Source of the DNA: Myxococcales bacterium
Lineage (GTDB): Bacteria; Myxococcota_A; UBA9160; UBA4427
Assembly: GCA_022563535.1 (NCBI GenBank)
Contig: JADFNE010000003.1
Location: 78,053-142,052 of the forward strand
DNA length: 64,000 nucleotides
Direction: 5' to 3'
A program made the translations under genes and the position numbers. Positions 7,569-15,850 of this stretch are shown piece after piece (positions within the stretch are counted from its first letter, which is position 1; each line of letters starts with the position of its first letter). The notes under the pieces were generated by a model. That model saw nothing but the letters and a program-made list of their open reading frames with translations. It made no database searches and was not told where the DNA came from.

Positions 7569-9674
7569 ATGCCTGATGAGAAAAATGAGTTGCGAGACAA
7601 TCCGTTACTCGACCAGAGTGGACTTCCGCGTTTTGATTGCATCCGCAGCGAGCACGTCGTTCCCGGCATACGCGCGCTACTCCGCGAGCTGGATCAAGAG
7701 CTTCAGGCCGTCGAAGACGAGATCGACGCGACGTGGGAGGGCTTGATCGAGCCTTTGGAGCGCATCGGCGATCGCCTCTCCCGCAGTTGGGGAATCGTTG
7801 GTCATCTGATGGGCGTGCAGAACAGCGATGAACTGCGCGCTGCCCAGGAAGAGATGCTGCCCGAAGTCGTGGCCTTTAGTCTGCGACAAGGACAGAGCCG
7901 CGTCATCTACGCAGGCCTTCTCGCGATTCGGGAAGGAAGTTCGTGGGAACATCTCGATCCCGGACAACGGCGCATCGTCGAAAGCATGCTGCGCGACGCC
8001 CGGCACTCGGGGGTCGGCCTCGAAGGCGAAGATCGTGAGCGCTTCAACGCGATCGCCGAAGAAAGTGCACAGTTGGCGACGCAGTTCAGCAACAATGTGC
8101 TCGACGCCACCAAAGAATTCGCACTGATGCTCCGCAGCCCAGACGAAGTGGCGGGTCTACCCGAGGGTTGGCGTGAGTTGGCCGCCCAGTCGGCTCGAGA
8201 CGATGGCGATGCAGCCGACGCCACTGCAGCCGACGGCCCCTGGCGCCTCACCCTCGATCATCCGAGTCTGCAACCGTTTCTCGAACACGGTCGCCACCGC
8301 GCGACTCGCGAACAGCTTTATCGCGCCTACATCACCCGAGCCAGCGATGGCAAGTTCAACAACGCACCCATGATCGAGAAAATTCTGTCCTGCAAACAAG
8401 AGACAGCCAAACTGCTCGGTTACGAGACCTTCGCGGATCTGAGTCTGTCGACCAAGATGGCCGATAGCGTCGCGGTCGTAGACGAGTTGTTGGAGAGTTT
8501 GCGCACGGCGTCCATCGATGCCGCGCGGTCCGATCTCGAAGAGATTCAAGCCAATGCCGACGCTTCGGGACAGCAAGAGGGTCCGCTGTGCCACTGGGAT
8601 ATTGGCTATTGGGCCGAGCGCCTTCGCGAGCAACGCTTCGACTACAGCGAAGAAGAGCTGCGTCCGTACTTTCCCTTTCCGAAGGTTCTGGAGGGCCTGC
8701 TCGCCCTGGCCGAGCGTCTGTTTGGAGTGCGGTTCGCATACGCGGATGGGGACGTGCCGGTCTGGCACAGCGACGTTCGATTTATCCGGGTGCTCGACCT
8801 CGACGGCAGTCCAATCGCTGCCTTTTATTTGGATCCCTACAGCCGCCCCGCTGAAAAGCGCGGCGGTGCATGGATGGATGAATGCGTGGGGCGCAGCATC
8901 GTGTGCGGTCGAGCGCCCGGCGAAGTGCGGCTACCGGTGGCGTACCTTGTCTGCAACCAGACGCCACCCGTGGGCGACAAGCCCTCGCTAATGACTTTTT
9001 ACGAGATCGAAACGCTTTTCCACGAGTTTGGTCACGGGCTACAACACATGTTGACCCGAGTAGATCACGGTCTGGCCTCGGGAATTCGCAACATTGAATG
9101 GGACGCGGTGGAGTTGCCCAGCCAATTCATGGAGAACTGGGCCTACCACAAGGAAACTCTCCTAGGCATCAGCGGACACGTCGAAACCGGGGCACAGCTG
9201 CCAGACGAACTCTTTGACAAAATTTGTGCTGCCCGGACCTTTCGCGCGGGGAGCATGATGTTGCGACAATTGAACTTTGGGATCATGGACCTCGAGCTGC
9301 ACCATCGTCATGAGCCCTCGGGTAGTGAATCGGTTCTCGATGTCCAGCGCCGCATCTCAGAGCGCACCGCCATCTTGCAACCGCTGCCCGAAGACCGATT
9401 CCTCTGTTCCTTCGGACATATTTTTGCGGGGGGCTACGCAGCCGGCTACTACAGCTATAAATGGGCCGAGGTGCTTTCGGCGGATGCCTTTGCGGCCTTC
9501 GAAGAAGCGGGACTCGACGACGAAGTGGCCGTGGCCACTATGGGTCGAAAGTTTCGAGATACGATCCTCGCCCTGGGAGGAAGTCGACCGCCAGGCGAAG
9601 TATTCGAAGCTTTTCGAGGGCGCGCCCCCAGCCCCGAGGCACTGCTGCGTCATGCCGGATTGAGCACCAGTTGA
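7569..9674 (+). CDS. prlC: M3 family oligopeptidase A-like metallopeptidase
   Basis: Cytoplasmic zinc oligopeptidase of the M3/thimet family, 701 residues, close to the length of E. coli oligopeptidase A. It degrades short peptides, such as those left by the proteasome-like proteases or signal-peptide turnover. The zinc motif is HEFGH (H485, E486, H489), with the third ligand E515 in the context DAVELPSQFMENW. GYYSYKWAEVLSADAF near the C-terminus is also typical. It lies 35 bases after the symporter and is preceded by AAGGAGA. Its TGA overlaps the TTG start of the next gene. Confidence 0.92.
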   Translation: MPDEKNELRDNPLLDQSGLPRFDCIRSEHVVPGIRALLRELDQELQAVEDEIDATWEGLIEPLERIGDRLSRSWGIVGHLMGVQNSDELRAAQEEMLPEVVAFSLRQGQSRVIYAGLLAIREGSSWEHLDPGQRRIVESMLRDARHSGVGLEGEDRERFNAIAEESAQLATQFSNNVLDATKEFALMLRSPDEVAGLPEGWRELAAQSARDDGDAADATAADGPWRLTLDHPSLQPFLEHGRHRATREQLYRAYITRASDGKFNNAPMIEKILSCKQETAKLLGYETFADLSLSTKMADSVAVVDELLESLRTASIDAARSDLEEIQANADASGQQEGPLCHWDIGYWAERLREQRFDYSEEELRPYFPFPKVLEGLLALAERLFGVRFAYADGDVPVWHSDVRFIRVLDLDGSPIAAFYLDPYSRPAEKRGGAWMDECVGRSIVCGRAPGEVRLPVAYLVCNQTPPVGDKPSLMTFYEIETLFHEFGHGLQHMLTRVDHGLASGIRNIEWDAVELPSQFMENWAYHKETLLGISGHVETGAQLPDELFDKICAARTFRAGSMMLRQLNFGIMDLELHHRHEPSGSESVLDVQRRISERTAILQPLPEDRFLCSFGHIFAGGYAAGYYSYKWAEVLSADAFAAFEEAGLDDEVAVATMGRKFRDTILALGGSRPPGEVFEAFRGRAPSPEALLRHAGLSTS

Positions 9675-10303
9675 GCAATCCACCAAAGCGAAAACGCAGT
9701 GACGCTTATCAGCGAATTTACGCCGTGGTGCGCAAGATTCCCCACGGCAAAATTGCGAGCTATGGACAAGTCGCCGAACTCGCGGGGCTTTCAGGGCATG
9801 CGCGGCAAGTTGGCTATGCGCTGCACGCCACGCCGGATGATGCCGATATCCCCTGGCAAAGGGTCGTCAACGCGAAAGGGGAGATCAGCCCTCGATCCGA
9901 ACCGTTCATGGAAGGGGTCCAGCAAAGCCTACTCGAAGCCGAAGGGGTCAGCATAGACGGAAGAGGTCGCATCGATCTGGCCCGCTTCCGGTGGCAGCCT
10001 CGGCTACACTTGTTTACTCCCGAAGACCCGGGAGCGAAGTCGCAAGAAGGGAAGCAAACGATGAGTATGATCAAGCTAGCCATCGACTTTGACTGCCCGA
10101 GTCCCAGCTGGTGGGACGACGGCGGGCGCGATCTTTGGGAGAGTATTCTCGAGGGATTCGACAACAACGACGTCCTGCTCGACAAGTCGATCGCCGAATC
10201 GTGGCTGAGCACGGCCGCGGCGGTTCCCGGTTGGGACGATGGGCCCGAACACGCTCCTCATCCGATACGTCTCAAGGAGATCGACGAGGACGAGTTCCTC
10301 TGA
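9671..10303 (+). CDS. Alkyltransferase-like (Atl/MGMT-fold) protein with an unusual C-terminal extension
   Basis: Residues about 10-110 form an O6-alkylguanine-DNA-alkyltransferase-type DNA-binding fold. The methyl-acceptor motif PCHRV is replaced by PWQRVV with Trp at residue 62, as in ATL proteins. These bind O6-alkylguanine lesions and hand them to nucleotide excision repair. YGQVAELAGLSGHARQVGYAL is the DNA-binding helix region. The TTG at 9671 overlaps the M3 peptidase stop. The frame stays open for about 80 residues beyond the normal domain end, giving an acidic, Trp-rich segment I do not recognise. An ATG at 10061 (residue 131) has an AAGAAGGGAAG ribosome binding site, so the extension may instead be a separate in-frame gene of 80 residues. 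Confidence 0.78.
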   Translation: MSNPPKRKRSDAYQRIYAVVRKIPHGKIASYGQVAELAGLSGHARQVGYALHATPDDADIPWQRVVNAKGEISPRSEPFMEGVQQSLLEAEGVSIDGRGRIDLARFRWQPRLHLFTPEDPGAKSQEGKQTMSMIKLAIDFDCPSPSWWDDGGRDLWESILEGFDNNDVLLDKSIAESWLSTAAAVPGWDDGPEHAPHPIRLKEIDEDEFL

Positions 10304-10454
10304 AATGCGTCTGTAGTGCGCGTTGGATCGGCAGTTTTGAACCGGTAGAGGCGAGGCGGGGTCTGCTAGGCTGCGATTCGCGCAAATCCGAGTCGGTTGC
10401 GATCGAATCATTCAAACACGAGCGCCAAACACGAGCGAGAGGAGAAGCTGAATT

Positions 10455-11198
10455 TTGTCTAGCAACGGCATTAACGTGGTTGTCGCCGCGATCATTCTGA
10501 GTTTCAGCATGATCGGTGGGGCCTACCTGGTCTCCAGTTCGATTGATCGCGTAACCGCGCAGATCCCCGAATTCGAAAGTGTGATGAAGAGTATTCAAAC
10601 TGCAATCGCGGCTCGACCTGCGGCGGCAGCTGCGGCTCCTGCCGCCCCCGCACGCAGGCGAGGTCCCGATCCAGACAAGGTCTACAAGCTGTCATCGGCC
10701 GGTGCGCCGACCCGGGGGCCGGATGGCGCCATGGTCAAAGTGGTCGAGTTCAGCGACTTTCAGTGACCTTTCTGCGCGAGAGTCGGTCCGACTCTCAAGA
10801 AAATCACCGACGAGTACCCCGACAGTGTCCAGATCGTATTCAAGCATCTGCCACTCTCGTTTCATAAACACGCACAGGATGCCGCGGAAGCGGCTGAAGC
10901 CGCGCATCAACAGGGAAAATTCTGGCAGATGCACGACAAGATCTTCAGCCAGCAGCGGTCCATGTCGGCCGCCAAGTTCGTGGAGTACGCGCAGGAGATC
11001 GGTCTCGACATGGAGCGCTACCGCAAGGATTTGAAATCTGATGTCGTTCAGGGCCGTATCAATGGCGATACGAAGGAAGCCTCTTCTCTGGGCGTTACCG
11101 GGACGCCGGGCTTCTTCATCAATGGCCGGTTCCTGTCGGGCGCCAGGCCCTATGGTGATTTCAAGACCATGATCGATCGCGAACTCGGCAAAGGCTGA
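10455..11198 (+). CDS. Membrane-anchored DsbA-like selenoprotein (UGA = Sec104, active site UPFC)
   Basis: Thioredoxin-fold thiol oxidoreductase of the DsbA/DsbG type, read through an in-frame TGA at 10764-10766. The frame before the TGA ends EFSDFQ and after it continues PFCARVGPTLKKI. The family consensus is FSDFQCPFC, so the TGA sits exactly on the first catalytic Cys and would give U104-P-F-C107. Both halves are well preserved: residues 7-30 are a membrane anchor, then an Ala/Pro-rich linker, the thioredoxin strand, the helical insert and the cis-Pro loop GVTGTPGFFING. The TTG start at 10455 follows GAGGAGAAG. A SECIS-like hairpin follows the TGA at the proper distance. The product should be a periplasm-facing oxidoreductase of 247 residues. 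A Cys-to-stop mutation is the alternative, but the hairpin and the intact downstream half argue against it. Confidence 0.9.
10769..10802 (+). promoter_or_regulatory. Bacterial SECIS element for the DsbA-like selenoprotein
   Basis: The upper stem is GAGAGTC (10778-10784) pairing perfectly with GACTCTC (10790-10796), around the loop GGTCC. The loop begins with GGU, as in the E. coli fdhF SECIS (GGUCU). A lower stem pairs TTTCT (10769-10773) with AGAAA (10798-10802), with GCGC opposite A forming an internal bulge. The apical G lies 18 bases after the UGA, within the usual bacterial range. SelB is the expected binder. The hairpin lies entirely inside coding sequence, as bacterial SECIS elements do. 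Confidence 0.8.
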
Positions 11199-11222
11199 GC
11201 AAGATCTGCCCGAGTATTGAGT

Positions 11223-11261
11223 GCGGCCCGGTGGGAGGAGATCCGCCGGGCCGCTTTCTTT
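11223..11261 (+). terminator. Rho-independent terminator after the selenoprotein gene
   Basis: GCGGCCCGG (11223-11231) pairs with CCGGGCCGC (11246-11254) across a 14-base loop and is followed by TTTCTTT. It sits 24 bases after the selenoprotein stop and probably ends the transcript of the preceding co-directional run. Confidence 0.75.
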
Positions 11262-11433
11262 ATCTCCGGTCGCCTGTTTTCGTGAGAGGACCAGTGCTCT
11301 CCTCGCAGTACTGAGCCATGCGAGACAGCTCACCCGTGCGCAGCGAGCTAGCAAGAGTGCACGTTTGTGTTCGAGAATTCCCTCAGCTTCTTGTCCTCTG
11401 AAGCCGATTTACAGAGGGGGCATTGGAGGCTTC

Positions 11434-12138
11434 ATGATGGCTGACGTCGAACCCGATTCGCAAAACGATTCACAGGAAACCAAAACGCAAACCCGTGGTG
11501 GCGGGGTCGAGTGGCTGCTGGGGATCTCGGTCGCCTTCCTGCTCGCGGTTGCTGCGGTTCCAGGTATTCAATCCGTTCCCCATCGCGAGTTGGCGGATGT
11601 CACGGTTCGGGGTCTCGAGGGCCTGCTGCTCCTCGCTCGGGAAGAAGCGATCCAGACCGGCGACGATCACATCGTCCTGTTTGAAATCGATAGCACCAGT
11701 GGTCAGATTACGAATGATCAGGGAGCCCCGGTGATGGCGTTGCTGATCCGGGATCGCGATGGAGACGGGAGGGAATCCGACTCCGAATACGTCGCCTCGG
11801 TGCCCGTCGATGCCGACGGGATCGTGGCATGGGGCAGCGCATTGGCGACAATGCCCGCCAATGGCGACGCTGCGGACCAACTCACAGGAGCGTGGAGTTT
11901 TGTGCAGGCCAGGGGCCAGGTCGGCCGGGTGCGGCGGTTGATGTTTCGCGCCGACGGCGCTCCCCACTCGTTTTCAGCAGATTCCGGGCTAAGCGGTGCT
12001 GCGGGTTCTGGCGCGGGAACCGTGTATCTCCACAGCTCCACGGACGACTATGCCGTCGTGCTCTCGCCTTGGGGAGACGTGGATGTCCAGATCTGGGACC
12101 CCGGCTCGGGCACCTGGCAGCTCGCCTCTGTTCCCTGA
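11434..12138 (+). CDS. GspH/FimT-like pseudopilin-like membrane protein
   Basis: A 234-residue protein with a polar N-terminus of about 28 residues, one hydrophobic helix (LLGISVAFLLAVAAVPGIQS) and a beta-rich C-terminal domain. The helix ending in AVPGIQ and the following segment LEGLLLLAREEAIQTGDDHIVLFEID resemble type II secretion minor pseudopilins (GspH/FimT). However, the prepilin-peptidase site (G before FTLxE) is not canonical: GGGVEWLL stands in its place. The start is ATG 11434 or 11437, both served by GGAGG at 11425. It may be a pilin relative that has lost processing. It is flanked by terminators and unrelated genes. Confidence 0.5.
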   Translation: MMADVEPDSQNDSQETKTQTRGGGVEWLLGISVAFLLAVAAVPGIQSVPHRELADVTVRGLEGLLLLAREEAIQTGDDHIVLFEIDSTSGQITNDQGAPVMALLIRDRDGDGRESDSEYVASVPVDADGIVAWGSALATMPANGDAADQLTGAWSFVQARGQVGRVRRLMFRADGAPHSFSADSGLSGAAGSGAGTVYLHSSTDDYAVVLSPWGDVDVQIWDPGSGTWQLASVP

Positions 12139-12206
12139 GCTTCGCGACTCCGCTCATTCTCGTCCCATGCTGATCGTCTGTCACGGTCTATACTGATTTC
12201 GTAACC

Positions 12207-13073
12207 ATGTCGACGATCGTCTACTACGCCATTCCGTTCTTCGCACTCACGCTTTTGCTCGAGATCCTTGCGCTCAGAAGGCGCTCAGATCTGGTGGGTT
12301 ACGAACCACGTGACGCCTGGGCGAGCCTCGCAATGGGCGTTGGCAATGTGATCTTCTCGGCCCTGGTCAAGACGGCCGTCGTTCCCTTCTACTTCTTCAT
12401 CTACAGCTTTGCGTTGTTTGAGATCGAGTCTTCGGTCTGGTCCTTTGCGGTGCTCTTCGTGGCGGAAGATTTCTGTTACTACTGGTTCCATCGTTTCCAT
12501 CACGAATCCCGATTTTTTTGGGCCGCCCACGTGAATCATCATTCGAGTCGCTACTACAACCTGTCGACGGCCCTGCGTCAATCCTGGACGACTCCGATCA
12601 CCGGCTCATTGTTCTGGGCGCCGTTGGCATTGATTGGCTTTGCGCCCGGCATGGTCTTGACCGCCCAGGCGATCAGTCTTCTGTATCAGTACTGGCTGCA
12701 CACAGAGCTGATTCGGAAACTTGGGGCCTTCGAATGGATCTTCAATACGCCGTCGCACCACCGCGTACATCACGGACGCAATCCTCAGTATCTCGATCGC
12801 AACTACGCGGGGATCTTGATCGTATGGGATCGCTTGTTCGGGAGCTTCGAACCCGAAGTCGAGGTCGTGGACTACGGACTCACCAAGAATCTCGAGAGCT
12901 TTAATCCGATTGCGATCGCGTTTCACGAGTGGCGGGCGATCGCTGGAGATCTACTGCAAGCGCGCTCCATCCGGGAGTGTTGGGGAACTGTATTTCGGGC
13001 GCCCGGCTGGCGGGCCGACGGTACCGGGCTGACCTCGAAGCAGTTGCGGAATCTACGCGAAGCGGCGATGTGA
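12207..13073 (+). CDS. Sterol desaturase / fatty acid hydroxylase family protein
   Basis: Integral-membrane di-iron oxygenase of PF04116, 288 residues with about four hydrophobic helices. The histidine clusters that bind iron are complete: HRFHH at 95-99, HVNHH at 108-112 and HHRVHH at 184-189. These enzymes hydroxylate or desaturate sterols, carotenoids or fatty-acyl chains, or cleave ether lipids. The exact substrate is not readable. The ATG at 12207 begins directly with the first helix. The DUF885 gene follows after 25 bases. Confidence 0.88.
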   Translation: MSTIVYYAIPFFALTLLLEILALRRRSDLVGYEPRDAWASLAMGVGNVIFSALVKTAVVPFYFFIYSFALFEIESSVWSFAVLFVAEDFCYYWFHRFHHESRFFWAAHVNHHSSRYYNLSTALRQSWTTPITGSLFWAPLALIGFAPGMVLTAQAISLLYQYWLHTELIRKLGAFEWIFNTPSHHRVHHGRNPQYLDRNYAGILIVWDRLFGSFEPEVEVVDYGLTKNLESFNPIAIAFHEWRAIAGDLLQARSIRECWGTVFRAPGWRADGTGLTSKQLRNLREAAM

Positions 13074-13098
13074 GGCTTGAAATGGGAGAACTGGGAAG

Positions 13099-14814
13099 AT
13101 GGAGTTCGACGCGTTTGTCGACAGTTTTCACGATCACAGGACACAGGATCCAAACGCCTGCGTGAACCTGGGGGTCGACCGGAACCTGGGTGCGTTGCCG
13201 GATCCAAGCCTCGCGGGAATTCCCGCTCGACTCACCCGAGCGCGCTCGCTGCTGAAAGGGATCCCGAAAATTCAACGGGAGGCGTCGAGTTTCGATCGGC
13301 GTCTCGATCTCGACCTCGCGGCGCTGAGTCTGCGCGCCGAAATACACGCCGACTCCTACCGATTCCAAGGACAGACACGCCTGGAACATTTGCCCAGCGC
13401 CGCGGAAGACATCGGTGATGGGATCTTCATGCTCTTCATCAACGATCCGCGTCCCGCCGAGCAGCGACTGAAAAATATCCTTTCGCGACTTCAGGCGGTT
13501 CCGAACTATCTCCAGGCGTTGCAGGGCCGCCTCGGCACCCCGCTCGAACGCTGGCGCGCGATGGATCTCGAAAAAGTGAGAGAGTTGCCGAGTCTCTTTT
13601 CGACGCTTGCGGACTGGTCCGCGTCTACGTCCTGGTCGGATCACAGCGCGTTTGAAAAGGCGCGTGCCGAAGCAGAGGCGGCACTCGTGCACTACAGCGA
13701 GAAATTGGCGTCGCTCGAAACCCATTGTGAACTCCACCTCGAAACCGACGTCGCCCGGGAGATCGTTGCCTTGCGGGGGATCGAAAAATCTCTCGAAGAG
13801 CTTCACGAAATGGCCCGGGACTATCTTGCGGAAAACGCCGCGACGCTTTCCGAGTTGCGTGGGCGTCTGGCGAAAAAGTACGGACTCGAGCGCAGTGCCT
13901 CGATCGAAGAAGTCGAGAGCGAACTCCGAAAGCGCTTCGCGCCGAAGCCCGAGCAACTAAATCCGGACTGGATCCTCGCGCGCTACGAGCAGGAGCGCGA
14001 AAAAGTGCTCGCCTTCATAGCCGAACACGATCTGTTTCCGATTTTCAAAGAACAGGACATGAAGATCCTGCGAACCCCCGGTTTCATGGCCCCCTCGATC
14101 CCGGCGGGCGCGATGGTTTCCCCCGCGCCGTTTCGCGAGGGCGTCCGCACCAGTCTGATCTACCTGACACTGAGCGATGAACTGGTGGCACGCCACTGTG
14201 ACCTCGACGTACCCGGCATGATGATTCACGAGGGCATTCCCGGTCATCACCTGCAACTCGCCACCGCCTCGGCGCATCCGTCGGTGATTCGCCGGCACGT
14301 GAGCGCGATGGATCAAGCCGAGGGTTGGACCACCATGCTCGAAGACTACATGCTCGACGTCGGATACATGGGCGAACTCACGGACGAGGCCCGGTTCGTC
14401 GCCAAGCGGGATACGAACCGGATTGGCGCCCGGGTGGCGATCGATCTCTTCTTCATGACGGGGAATCGGAACTTTCTCTCGGTGGGTGTCGAATTCGACG
14501 ATGAGGGCGAGCGCGAACTGGATGCAGACGATCCGTTCATCGCTGCGGGCGCTCTGCTGCGCGCAGTGACGGGGTTTGCTCCGGGCCGCATTGAAGGCGA
14601 GTTGAACTGGTATTCCCAGGAGCGCGGCTATCCACTGTCGTATCTCACGGGCAATCGACTTGTCTGGGAATTGAAACGCGATGTTGCGAAGGGGCCGGCT
14701 GGATCATTGAGCGGTTTGGCGCTCGATCGCAAGTTTCACGAAGTGTATTTGCACGCGGGCAATATGCCTGTGAGCTTCTTGCGGAAGGTGTTTGTTGAAC
14801 AGGGATTGTTGTAG
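13099..14814 (+). CDS. DUF885 family putative metallopeptidase
   Basis: A 571-residue protein of the DUF885 family, thought to be zinc carboxypeptidase-like. The signature MIHEGIPGHHLQ contains a gluzincin-type HExxxGH-like motif (H377, E378, H383/H384). FAPGRIEGELNWYSQERGYPLSYL and the C-terminal FHEVYLHAGNMPVSFLRKVF are also family hallmarks. No signal peptide is evident, so it is probably cytoplasmic. It ends about 40 bases before a strong terminator. Confidence 0.85.
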   Translation: MEFDAFVDSFHDHRTQDPNACVNLGVDRNLGALPDPSLAGIPARLTRARSLLKGIPKIQREASSFDRRLDLDLAALSLRAEIHADSYRFQGQTRLEHLPSAAEDIGDGIFMLFINDPRPAEQRLKNILSRLQAVPNYLQALQGRLGTPLERWRAMDLEKVRELPSLFSTLADWSASTSWSDHSAFEKARAEAEAALVHYSEKLASLETHCELHLETDVAREIVALRGIEKSLEELHEMARDYLAENAATLSELRGRLAKKYGLERSASIEEVESELRKRFAPKPEQLNPDWILARYEQEREKVLAFIAEHDLFPIFKEQDMKILRTPGFMAPSIPAGAMVSPAPFREGVRTSLIYLTLSDELVARHCDLDVPGMMIHEGIPGHHLQLATASAHPSVIRRHVSAMDQAEGWTTMLEDYMLDVGYMGELTDEARFVAKRDTNRIGARVAIDLFFMTGNRNFLSVGVEFDDEGERELDADDPFIAAGALLRAVTGFAPGRIEGELNWYSQERGYPLSYLTGNRLVWELKRDVAKGPAGSLSGLALDRKFHEVYLHAGNMPVSFLRKVFVEQGLL

Positions 14815-14854
14815 GGTGCTTTGGGTGGGGAGGGGTGGTGGATTTTGGAAATGC

Positions 14855-14891
14855 GAGAGGCCCGGTGGAATGCACCGGGCCTCTCTTTTTT
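14855..14891 (+). terminator. Strong rho-independent terminator
   Basis: A perfect 13-bp stem, GAGAGGCCCGGTG (14855-14867) with CACCGGGCCTCTC (14873-14885), with loop GAATG and followed by six T. It lies between the convergent DUF885 and PuuD-like genes. The T-run is on the plus-strand side, so it chiefly ends the DUF885 transcript. Confidence 0.92.
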
Positions 14892-14922
14892 GCTGTTCTG
14901 TACGCGGGGCCTTACCTAAGGC

Positions 14923-15627
14923 TTAGTTGATCAGTACGCCTGCTAGATAGAGCACTACGGTTAGAGCGAGTCCCGCGTGGATCGTGCCCGAAACGCTCGT
15001 GAGCGGCTTCTGGGTTGGGGCTCCGGGGCCGATCAAGGCTTGTGCCTCGGCTGCCAGGATGATCGCGCCGGCGACTATCCAATATGTCGCGTCATTGTCT
15101 CCGTTGTTGAATGTCTGCAGATGACTGGCCGAACCCATGAAGAAAAGCATCGGGATCGAAAACAGGGTGTTGGTGCGCGAGGCCATTCCCGCGCGGCCCG
15201 CCGCGGCTGCGGCGTCGGGGTTGGCGTCGCCGCCTCCCGCCACGGCTTCTGCATTGGCGATCACAACCTGCTGGGCGGGCCAGATCACGAACCAGACGTT
15301 GGCCCACATGAAGGTACCCATCAGGGCTCCGGTGAGGATGCGCGTCATGTAGCCATCGCCCAGACTGATGCCGGCGTGCAACTTGAAGGCAATCAGAATG
15401 AGGCCGGAAAGGAAGGTGAACATCGCACCCCAACGAAACCACCAGAGTGCGTTGGGGACGAGGCCGCGGGTCATGGCACTCTTGGCCTGGCCTCCGAGCT
15501 CACTGCCAAAGAAGGGCGTCTGGATGAAGTTGAAATACCAGAGCACACCAATCCAGAGGACTCCCGCCAGAAAGTGGAGGTAGCGAACGAGAAATTCCCA
15601 ACCTCCAAGGGTTGTAACGAGTTCCAT
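14923..15627 (-). CDS. PuuD N-domain-like membrane protein (urate_ox_N family)
   Basis: A 234-residue polytopic membrane protein resembling the membrane part of PuuD-type urate oxidases (PF06181). Landmarks are HFLAGVLWIGVLWYFNFIQTPFF at the N-terminus, a conserved GLVPNALWWFRWGAMFTFLSG segment and FVIWPAQQ. The C-terminal cytochrome c domain of true PuuD is absent, since the protein ends after the last helix (LAGVLIN) with no CxxCH. Its substrate is therefore uncertain, and it may pair with a separate cytochrome. ATG 15627 is preceded by GAGGAGA on the minus strand. A TATAAT box lies about 110 bases upstream. Confidence 0.7.
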   Translation of the reverse strand: MELVTTLGGWEFLVRYLHFLAGVLWIGVLWYFNFIQTPFFGSELGGQAKSAMTRGLVPNALWWFRWGAMFTFLSGLILIAFKLHAGISLGDGYMTRILTGALMGTFMWANVWFVIWPAQQVVIANAEAVAGGGDANPDAAAAAGRAGMASRTNTLFSIPMLFFMGSASHLQTFNNGDNDATYWIVAGAIILAAEAQALIGPGAPTQKPLTSVSGTIHAGLALTVVLYLAGVLIN

Positions 15628-15734
15628 TTGACATCTCCTCGATGACCGGATCGACCTTTGCGGTCGATGGCGTGTTGGCTGACGTTCAAGCTGCTCGTCC
15701 CCGTCGAGCTTCTCACCGGGGAAAATTCGCGAAC

Positions 15735-15780
15735 ATTATATCGGCAATTTGTTCTAAAACGGCTTTTGAATGAGAACAAA
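15735..15780 (-). promoter_or_regulatory. Candidate promoter with an overlapping inverted repeat, upstream of the PuuD-like gene
   Basis: On the minus strand a perfect TATAAT lies at 15740-15735. Just upstream of it is an inverted repeat, TTTGTTCT (15748-15755) and AGAACAAA (15773-15780), with a 17-base AT-rich spacer. This looks like a regulated promoter for the gene starting at 15627. No good -35 hexamer was found, which would fit activator dependence. The 223-base gap between the two minus-strand genes holds nothing else I could identify. Confidence 0.4.
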
Positions 15781-15850
15781 GTGGCGAGTTGGCAGCGAAT
15801 TGTTAGTCAATCGAGGGGGAATAGGACCACTACTAGGAGCGCGATCCGAT

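Noticed and set aside
10455..10766. A 103-residue stand-alone protein ending at the TGA
   Set aside because: The sequence stops exactly at the catalytic position and homology continues in frame after the TGA, with a SECIS hairpin; read-through as Sec is the better explanation.
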